Shown: positions 32,356 to 33,193 of the stretch, piece after piece
Position numbering within the stretch: position 1 is the first letter of the stretch
Layout of the letters: the number at the start of each line of letters is the position of its first letter
NCBI GenBank assembly: GCA_020426845.1
Contig: JAGQPF010000289.1
Coordinates: 1 to 33,193 of the forward strand
Length of the DNA: 33,193 nt
Direction: 5' to 3'
From: Planctomycetales bacterium
GTDB taxonomy: Bacteria > Planctomycetota > Planctomycetia > Pirellulales > Pirellulaceae
Program-made: the position numbers and the translations under genes
The notes under the pieces: model-generated
What the model was told of the DNA's origin: nothing
What the model saw: the letters and a program-made list of their open reading frames with translations, nothing else
Database searches by the model: none

Positions 32356-32943
32356 TCACTCCATGTCACCCAGTTGCTGGCGCAGCCGCCGCAGCACACG
32401 GCTTTTGGCCTGTCGAATAGCCGCGGGCGACAATCCGGTTTCGTCGCTGATCTGCTCGGTGGATTGCCCTAGCACCGTCGCTCGCCAAAAAGCGTCCCAT
32501 GTCGCCTCGCGAAACTCGACTCGCACCATCTCCAGGCCGCGTCGCAGCAACGCCGTGGTGTCGTCCGGCCGGCTAGGTGGCTCTTCCGGCAGGTCGGTGT
32601 CCGCGACTGCCTGAATCTGCACCAGCGCTGATGAGCCACCACGGGCGTCGGGCTCAATGTTGAGCCGCCGAAAGTGATCGTGAATTTTGTTGCGAGCGAT
32701 CGTCCAGATCCAGCCTCTCAGCCCGGCCGACTCCTGTTGTGGCCGATAGCGGTCAATCGCGCGGTGCACCGCCAAAAAGACCTCTTGGAGCACGTCGGAA
32801 ACGCTGCGTTCCGAGACTCCCGAGTACCGGCACCAGGACCGCACCAAAGGCGCATAGAGCTCCACCAGTCGAGTCCACGCCGCATCGTCCCTGGCTTTCA
32901 AGCCAAGCAGCAAGCTGTGGGACGAGGAGTCCGTTGAGGCCAT
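32356..32943 (-). CDS. ECF-family RNA polymerase sigma factor
   Basis: 195 aa, ATG at 32943. Region 2 shows SDVLQEVFLAVHRAIDRYRP and LRGWIWTIARNKIHDHFRR. The linker (about 95-125) is long and acidic/Pro-rich. Region 4 contains the helix-turn-helix STEQISDETGLSPAAIRQAK followed by SRVLRRLRQQLGD. This type is common in Planctomycetes, often beside a Ser/Thr protein kinase. Here the downstream neighbour is the convergent DUF1653 gene, so no kinase or anti-sigma follows; control must come from upstream, outside the window, or elsewhere. Confidence 0.93.
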   Translation of the reverse strand: MASTDSSSHSLLLGLKARDDAAWTRLVELYAPLVRSWCRYSGVSERSVSDVLQEVFLAVHRAIDRYRPQQESAGLRGWIWTIARNKIHDHFRRLNIEPDARGGSSALVQIQAVADTDLPEEPPSRPDDTTALLRRGLEMVRVEFREATWDAFWRATVLGQSTEQISDETGLSPAAIRQAKSRVLRRLRQQLGDME

Positions 32944-33037
32944 CGCCGCCTCACCATGTGATGTCGAACCGTTTGATGCACAACAAGTCGATCATCGGTG
33001 ATTTTGCCGGCCGACGCAATCAATTGCAGAACCGTAG

Positions 33038-33193
33038 TGCAGGCTGCCGGCCTGCAACTTGTGGCAAATGTGGCAACAATCACAGGCTGGCAGCCTGTGC
33101 CACGACAACCAACACAGGCTGGCAGCCTGTGCTACGACATTCACAGGCTGGCAGCCTGTGCCACGACAATCACAGGCTGGCAGCCTGTGCTAC
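33038..33193. repeat. Cluster of CACAGGCTGGCAGCCTGTG palindromes, cut by the window end
   Basis: Perfect 19-bp palindromes start at 33081, 33113, 33142 and 33171, spaced 32, 29 and 29 bp, each followed by a C(C/T)ACGAC-like tail. A diverged copy (GCAGGCTGCCGGCCTGC) lies at 33039-33055. Singles occur at 60, 103, 1802, 11467 and 11510. It probably continues to the right. Confidence 0.9.

Noticed and set aside
33038..33193. Regular spacing suggestive of a CRISPR array
   Set aside because: Repeats are self-complementary 19-mers with 10-13 bp gaps that are themselves similar to each other; singles occur elsewhere and no cas genes are present.

Overview
The window reads as chromosomal DNA of a planctomycete, probably Pirellulales-like (inference). 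The main evidence is the operon at 5189-11280: a Planctomycete cytochrome C / DUF1549 / DUF1553 protein, a DUF1501 protein with a twin-arginine leader, and a CotH-like protein. Other support comes from an ECF sigma factor paired with a membrane WD40 protein, an ECF factor of the type common in this phylum, high GC, widely spaced genes, and many short palindromic or tandem intergenic repeats of a kind I associate with planctomycete genomes. I see no insertion sequence, prophage, CRISPR array, rRNA or tRNA.

Layout. 1-1722: repeats, then an exported single-heme protein. 1834-4214 (minus): ECF sigma factor and putative membrane-bound WD40 regulator, with a 55-bp tandem repeat directly upstream. 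4747-5148: small membrane protein. 5189-11280 (minus): three-gene exported-protein operon. 11573-15572 (minus): mostly uncharacterised proteins, including a four-fold internal repeat protein, a 140-aa membrane protein, a 58-aa protein, an HDOD protein and an 89-aa protein. 16034-18040: octaheme cytochrome c. 18184-21937 (minus): a soluble histidine kinase, pnp and rpsO. 22472-23113: zinc-ribbon membrane protein. 23209-27777 (minus): a histidine phosphatase, ribF, a DHH phosphoesterase, larB and nnrD, a compact cluster centred on nucleotide cofactors. 27913-29196 (minus): clpX with a clear intrinsic terminator. 29527-30095: a small membrane protein and a doubtful Trp/Pro-rich microprotein. 30247-32307: KDPG aldolase, a putative small RNA on the opposite strand, an enoyl-CoA hydratase-family protein and an overlapping DUF1653 protein. 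32356-32943 (minus): an ECF sigma factor. 33038-33193: a cluster of palindromic repeats running off the window.

Two observations stand out. First, a candidate small RNA on the minus strand (about 31080-30947) has a sigma70-like promoter, a two-part hairpin and a 15-bp GNRA-loop terminator whose G-U pairs only work on that strand. Second, two 112-bp inverted repeats with 3 mismatches (52-163 and 11425-11536) flank about 11 kb that includes the exported-protein operon. I found no obvious defence or mobile system; the novelty is in small RNAs, small proteins, repeats and uncharacterised lineage-specific proteins.
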